A DNA stretch of 64,000 nt from Dillenia suffruticosa (lineage: Eukaryota > Streptophyta > Magnoliopsida > Dilleniales > Dilleniaceae). Location of the stretch: contig JAVTVX010000001.1 in assembly GCA_033439265.1 (NCBI GenBank), positions 17,192,608 through 17,256,607 on the forward strand, in the 5' to 3' direction. Shown one piece after another: positions 59,975 through 64,000 of the stretch. The position numbers and the translations under genes were made by a program. The notes below the pieces were generated by a model, which made no database searches, was not told where the DNA came from, and was given only the letters and a program-made list of their open reading frames with translations. Positions within the stretch are counted from its first letter, which is position 1; every line of letters starts with the position of its first letter.

Positions 59975-61366
59975 AATGTATTGCTCACTAAGAATATCCG
60001 AGTAACACCAAATTTGTCAAACAATTCAAGTTGAAAACCACTGAACCTACTTGTCTGCAAGAAGGAGCTTTACTGTGATTGGATTCTTGTGCATTCACAC
60101 TCCAATTAGAGCAAAGCCATCCCCAGTTGATTCTGTCACATTACACCTTCGTCTCACATTCTATAAGCTGTGCAAATAAGAGCATAGTGAACAGGAAAAG
60201 AAAAATTAGTAAGACAGAACCCTCTAATACTGAATTATAGGAAATGATTTTTAGTAATGTTCGGTCTAAACTCCATAACTGGTGAACAGATTGAAAGGGA
60301 AAAGAAATGGTTTTGGGTGTGTTCTAATAGGGACTAAACAAAATTAAAGACTCTATTAGGCTTTTTCACATTCTAATTGAGAATTAAAGAGGAGTCCCAA
60401 GTGTCAGAGCAACATGGAGGACCACCATCACATGGGATTCCCACGTCAAAGTTAATGATTTTGTTTAATTATTTAGCAACTTGGGTACGACATTCTAAAG
60501 ATAAAGACGCAATACAGATGGACCCTTTTGTTCAATAATTGCTAACTTCAAGATTATAATAATAATCTTCACTTGAAAAGGCCAATCAACCACCAAATTT
60601 GATCCTCCTCTTCGTACCATTACCCTTTTTCTATGTGCAAGGCACAAAACCAATTATGCTCATTTAAGAAACTAAGAAGCCAATTATGGACACTACCTAG
60701 AAAGAGAATCTTCCAAACCAATGGTTAATGAAATTTAGACCACCCACCATGGCCCAATCAAAAAATGCCTTGGAGACTTGATGAGAACCAATGGTGGGGC
60801 AGCGGCTCACATCAGCCAAGAGAAAATGAGGAACATGTTAGCTTCATTTTCAAGTCCATGTTGATACGCACTAATTTAATCAAGCCGTGCGAAGGCAGTG
60901 GAGTACACATCATCCTCAAATCTCATTAGACATTTTAATCTAATTTACAAAAAACAAATCAGTGTTATTTGTGTAATGATATGTGTAATGATAGGGCGTA
61001 AATTGGTGTAATAACATTCAACCTAATTTCTCAAACCATTTAATTACTAATACAACAATGATATTAATTCGAGGTTCGACTCATCATAGGCTCTTTCAAA
61101 CTCAACTAAAGATTAAGCTTTCAATGTGAACTTGCTAAATTGACAAGATAGATCTGATAGATATCCAATTTATTTATCACACGGAGGTAAAAGGTGATGA
61201 TCAAATGATATATTCAAACTTCAAATCAAGTAAATGGGGATTAAAGAAATCCATACGCCACCCCAAAAAAGGAGAAAAATAAAATTTCCCAATCTGGGGG
61301 TGAGAGGACTCAAACCTAGCATGAATTCAAAGGGACGGTGGAGACACACCATCACACCATGAGGCC

Positions 61367-61609
61367 TTTCCTTTCCAAGTTATTTACTCCAAATTTTAAT
61401 TTAGATTCTTACAATGTAATCCATTATCACACTATGAGGTCTCAAAATTCAGCTGCATATAATATGACTAAGATTTCTCCAAGATTATTTTGTCCGAAAA
61501 AATTTTAGTCATATTATATGCCGCTGAATTTTGAGGTCTCTTGGTATGACGGTGGTTTAGGGTTAAAGAATATAAATTAAAATTTGGAGTAAATAATTTG
61601 GAAAGGAAT
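61367..61609. repeat. 243-bp foldback hairpin
   Basis: Two arms of about 110 bp are inverted copies of each other around a 23-base loop (61477-61499). The outer part pairs ctttccaagttatttactcc with its inverse ggagtaaataatttggaaag. The inner part (ctcaaaattcagctgcatat, then aatatgactaa) pairs with 30 of 31 bases. There is no frame. It could be a foldback MITE or, if transcribed, a small-RNA precursor. Confidence 0.8.
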
Positions 61610-62040
61610 GTGGGATGGAATGAATCAACCAACAACTTAGGAAACTAAATCAATTTTGGTCCCAAATCACATCATCATAGACCACACATCACATGGTAAA
61701 ACAAAATTAAGTACCCTATAAACGAAAAAGAAAAATTGGAAAATATTTTTTTCGAGAAAGAAAATAAAAGGTGAAAAGACACAATGGGGTGGGGTTCGAG
61801 AGATCAGCTCCCAAAACAATGGTGGGGCCCAAAATCAGGAATCGGTAGTTTTTGCTTGTGTGGAAGTATCTCTTAAGGATCGGAGGTCCTACAAATCTGT
61901 TTTGGTCCGTCAAATACGGGGTACAAACTTTTTCTGGGCTTTGCTTTTCTGGCACCCTCTCTCTCTCTCTCTCTCTCTCAACCAAATGGTAAAAGTAAAA
62001 TATAAATAACACAATAAAAAAAGAAGAAAAACAAAAACAG

Positions 62041-62046
62041 AAAAAA
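62041..62046 (-). terminator. pol III terminator of the tRNA-Gly gene
   Basis: Six T on the minus strand, six bases after the tRNA 3' end, the usual pol III stop. Confidence 0.75.
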
Positions 62047-62051
62047 CAAAT

Positions 62052-62122
62052 TGCACCAGCCGGGAATCGAACCCGGGTCTGTACCGTGGCAGGGTACTAT
62101 TCTACCACTAGACCACTGGTGC
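62052..62122 (-). tRNA. trnG-GCC: tRNA-Gly (anticodon GCC)
   Basis: A 71-base nuclear tRNA read on the minus strand. The acceptor stem GCACCAG pairs with CTGGTGC, followed by discriminator A. The D arm contains TGGTCTAGTGGTA (A box). The anticodon stem GTACC/GGTAC is perfect around the loop CTGCCAC, and the T arm contains GGGTTCGATTCCC (B box). There is no intron. All stems are intact, so the gene is probably functional. Confidence 0.97.
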
Positions 62123-64000
62123 TTCTTGTTTTCAGACTGTCGGTGTGAAATATTTCTTCTGCACTTCTTTCGTAATGTTGTTACCATTGAAATCTTGTAT
62201 TTGTTGTACAAATTTGATAGGATAACTTTGAAATCTCATACTTGTTATACAAACTTGATCTCTAAGACTCGTTTCCTATAAAAGTTTTATCATTCTATTT
62301 TATTTTCTAATGATAAAAAATAATATCTTATTGTACAATTAAGATCATATTTTTTTCTAGTACCAATTTAAGAAACAAAACAAACTACCAAAATAGAAAA
62401 CAAAATCTTATTTTAATACTTGTTATTTCAAATGGACGAGGAAACGACCAAAGGAAGACAATGAGAATGAGACATCCATTTAAGAAATGCAAGCTAAGAG
62501 ACGGGGGCAATAACAAGGGTCAAAACCAACGTGTAATTACCTGGCAAATTAGACTAGAGATGAGTGACCCACCAAAGTCATGAAGCACAAACGCACAACC
62601 TGATACAGAGATGAAATGGAACAAAATTACAAAAATTTCACACTATGTTATGAACTTTGGTATTTCTATGTCGACAAACATATACTCATTTGTAAACGTA
62701 TATGTGCAAAATAATATTAAAGACGCAAATTGACTAAATACGCAAGAAATGCAAAACTAGAGTACCAAAGTGCAGCTTATTGATAAGTATTATATTAAAC
62801 AATATTATATATTATAGTGTTTGGGTTACCTTTTCCCACCCCAAGCCCTAAAAGTTAATAATGGGTGATTTCTTTAATAGATATGGTAATTTAATACAAC
62901 ATGTAGACAAAGGATGAAAATTAAAAGAGATTGTTCTGGTATAAGATTTCCAACAAGGGCAGCCAAATGAGAAAATACTGTTTTTCAATTTTGAATATGC
63001 CTTCGGGAATATGAATTCAAAATAAAGAAAGAGGATACTTGCACTGCTTATTTACTGTTATTATGGAGATGAACTCCACTAAGATCTATGTGGATCATAA
63101 TCAGTTACCGAAGAAATTCTTCAACAATATATCAAAGAAATAATGTTAGTAGAAATATCATTACTCCTAAAATGAATGCTTCGGCATCTTATGGGATGAC
63201 ATTTCACAAAGGTATCATCTTTCACATTTAAGATGGTAGCATTAGATTTTACACAATCCTAGTCCTTTACAAAAGGGCTGTCAAGTAACCCAAAAACCAC
63301 CCATATTTGTGAGTTGAACCGATGCAAACATCCAGTTACTCTTTCAACACTCCATGCAGCCCAGTATTTTGGTCTAATTAGTGCACATAGAACCCATATA
63401 AGCAAAGGATGGAAAAATGATTCAACCTAAAGATGAATGGGTAAAAGCATCAACTTGAAAAATTAAGAATGCCGTCCAGTTGAAACATTTGTTTGAATAA
63501 CATCATCCTATAAATTTCAGCTTATCTGGGATAACTAGAAAATCGGACCTTCTTTTTGTATTGTGACAATAATAATTAAAAGACAATAATTACTCTTAAC
63601 CAAAGAAATCAAACAAATAGGTGCATACTAATTCTATTTACAAATAAATTTCTTTTCTTTATCCATTACCTACTAGTTTATTGTGTCCGAGTTAACCTCA
63701 TTTAGGCATGGCCAATCTGAATCATTTAAACATCCCCAGGATGACAATTTCTCTGAATATGAAAGCATAACCACACCTAGATTATATCTAGTTATAAAAC
63801 AATCTTTCCCGAAGATTTGCAACTAACTTCACAAAGCTCTTGCTAAAGTATTTCAAGGAAGTGACTGAATGTGAGAAAGAGACATAAATAAAGTTGAACA
63901 GGCTTACAATTGTTGGTAAGAAGAGACAACATAGAGCAGTTATTAAACAATGCTGGCTTTCTCATAATAGTCTGTGGTTAGGAACTTGAATCTGATGCTT
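62123..64000. other. intergenic region to the window end
   Basis: AT-rich sequence without supported exons, RNA genes or clear repeats. A gene on either strand may begin just beyond the window, but nothing here shows it. Confidence 0.5.

Larger units (their letters stand above)
56449..62040. other. AHL 3' UTR and long intergenic region
   Basis: The first few hundred bases are probably 3' UTR. The rest is AT-rich with a G-run/(GA)n tract (59181-59247), a SINE (59773-59974) and a foldback hairpin (61367-61609), listed separately. A minus-strand 75-residue frame at 59551-59778 has no recognisable motif. A good minus-strand splice acceptor (ttgcacag) lies near 60165, but no matching exons were found upstream of it. 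Confidence 0.6.

Noticed and set aside
60050-60180. Possible terminal exon on the minus strand after a good ttgcacag acceptor
   Set aside because: The frame closes after eight codons and no upstream exons were found.
1-64000. CRISPR arrays, operons, riboswitches, phage or plasmid features
   Set aside because: None seen; the sequence is plainly plant nuclear. The microsatellites lack unique spacers.

Overview
This is a eudicot plant nuclear sequence. Genes have GT-AG introns, intergenic DNA is AT-rich, and there is a plant-type tRNA-Gly(GCC) and many retroposons and MITEs. The species cannot be named from the sequence. Nothing bacterial, viral or organellar was seen.

Genes from left to right. 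(1) 1-4079 (+) holds the last 15 exons of a RAD5A-type SNF2/RING DNA-repair protein; its N-terminus lies before base 1. (2) 8418-8738 (+) is a one-exon gene for a small plant protein with several Ser/Thr-Pro sites. (3) About 13950-15640 (-) is a broken, intron-bearing copy of the TFIIA large subunit gene. (4) 23443-25269 (+) is an intronless DUF3475/DUF668 (PSK SIMULATOR-like) protein behind a leader with three short uORFs. (5) 33478-37726 (+) is a six-exon BET1-like Qc-SNARE (BET12 type), joined here from splice sites. (6) 40665-41777 (+) is a GONST3/GGLT1-type Golgi GDP-sugar transporter with a leader intron. (7) 55570-56448 (+) is an AHL20-type AT-hook protein whose expected ATG reads CTG. 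(8) 62052-62122 (-) is tRNA-Gly(GCC). The genes serve unrelated housekeeping and regulatory roles (DNA damage tolerance, vesicle fusion, Golgi nucleotide-sugar import, chromatin, hormone signalling), so there is no functional cluster.

The long spaces between genes are mainly repeat-derived. At least a dozen tRNA-derived SINE copies are present, and nine to ten are framed by recognisable 11-20 bp target-site duplications. There are three copies of one MITE family, a hAT-like element in a SNARE intron, and a complete but old 2.37-kb non-autonomous LTR element that sits against an older SINE. A GC-rich probable solo LTR with nested tandem repeats lies at 43.6-45.3 kb, and a 243-bp foldback hairpin lies at 61.4 kb. 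The strangest stretch is 25.97-28.79 kb: almost pure pyrimidine on the + strand, punctuated by at least six diverged copies of a G-rich module and about seven copies of a second short motif.

The points most worth a second look are the probable CUG start of the AHL gene, the 2.8-kb polypyrimidine array, the 61.4-kb hairpin and the density of SINEs with preserved duplications.
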